Assembly: GCA_046760905.1 (NCBI GenBank)
Contig: JBHIFB010000046.1
Coordinates: forward strand, 1 to 23,578
Direction of reading: 5' to 3'
Origin: JBHIFB01 sp046760905
GTDB taxonomy: Bacteria; Gemmatimonadota; CAZMKB01
Length of the DNA: 23,578 nt
The translations under genes were made by a program, and so were the position numbers. Of this stretch, positions 23,469 through 23,578 are shown piece by piece (position 1 is the stretch's first letter; each line of letters starts with the position of its first letter). The notes under the pieces were generated by a model. That model saw only the letters and a program-made list of their open reading frames with translations. It made no database searches and had not been told where the DNA came from.

Positions 23469-23578
23469 TCAGGGGAGTGTTCATTTTGTGAGTCAGGCGG
23501 ATTGGGCACCGGTCTTAGCGGTCAGTATTACAGGGCTCCGAGTCCTTGAGCGAGTCGTGAGAGCATTTGGGTACCCAT
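23469..23578 (-). repeat. Outer unit of the right-end repeat, cut by the window edge
   Basis: Read on the - strand from 23578, the first 43 bases match positions 40-82 with about three mismatches, including the palindrome TGGGTACCCA (23568-23577). A linker down to 23469 joins it to the inner unit. The distance between equivalent core bases (23561 and 23413) is 148, not a multiple of three, so the two cores lie in different reading frames. Confidence 0.8.

Noticed and set aside
23320..23578. An 86-codon + strand frame open to the window edge, covering the right-end repeats.
   Set aside because: It has no ATG and no Shine-Dalgarno sequence, the two repeat cores are read in different frames (period 148), and the left-end copy breaks the frame by a one-base difference. 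It is best explained by non-coding repeats.
23378..23578. CRISPR-like or protein-repeat reading of the terminal repeats.
   Set aside because: There are only two units of 148 bases with the linker also repeated, so there are no unique spacers and no coding phase.

Overview
The window looks like a contig from an uncultured Gram-negative bacterium of the FCB-type candidate phyla (Krumholzibacteriota, Eisenbacteria, Zixibacteria or Latescibacterota are my best guesses; this is inference). The reasons are two exported peptidases ending in a FlgD-like SLSQN-PNPFNP tail, a PorV/PorQ-type outer-membrane protein, a C25 (gingipain-type) peptidase and an NHL-repeat secreted protein, with fairly even base composition. 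No tRNA, rRNA, CRISPR array, transposase or phage gene was found.

Layout: all genes from 111 to 13058 lie on the + strand and all genes from 13087 to 23268 on the - strand, so the two halves converge near 13070. The + half starts with an envelope group (NHL beta-propeller, PorV-like barrel, polyprenol/diacylglycerol kinase-like membrane protein, TPR-parvulin foldase). Two housekeeping genes follow, polA and coaE. A secreted subtilase overlaps the coaE stop by ATGA. An M14 carboxypeptidase with its own near-consensus sigma-70 promoter comes last.

The - half, read in its own direction from 23268, holds an exported M1 aminopeptidase closed by a strong hairpin. Next is a three-gene cassette (asnB-type amidotransferase, GT4 glycosyltransferase, membrane-anchored alkaline-phosphatase-superfamily hydrolase with eight TPRs) preceded by a textbook -24/-12 (sigma-54) promoter sequence. 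The C25 peptidase with its own strong sigma-70 promoter and structured leader comes last. Four exported peptidases of four unrelated families (S8, M14, C25, M1) thus sit within about 15 kb, suggesting a secreted protein-degrading lifestyle. The sigma-54 cassette suggests regulated surface-glycan synthesis.

Both window ends lie inside the same non-coding repeat, in opposite orientation: one partial unit at 1-90 and two units (period about 148 bp) at about 23378-23578. This probably explains where the contig stops. The most interesting points are the sigma-54-controlled glycan cassette, its Thr-type (not sulfatase-type) hydrolase and the terminal repeat family.
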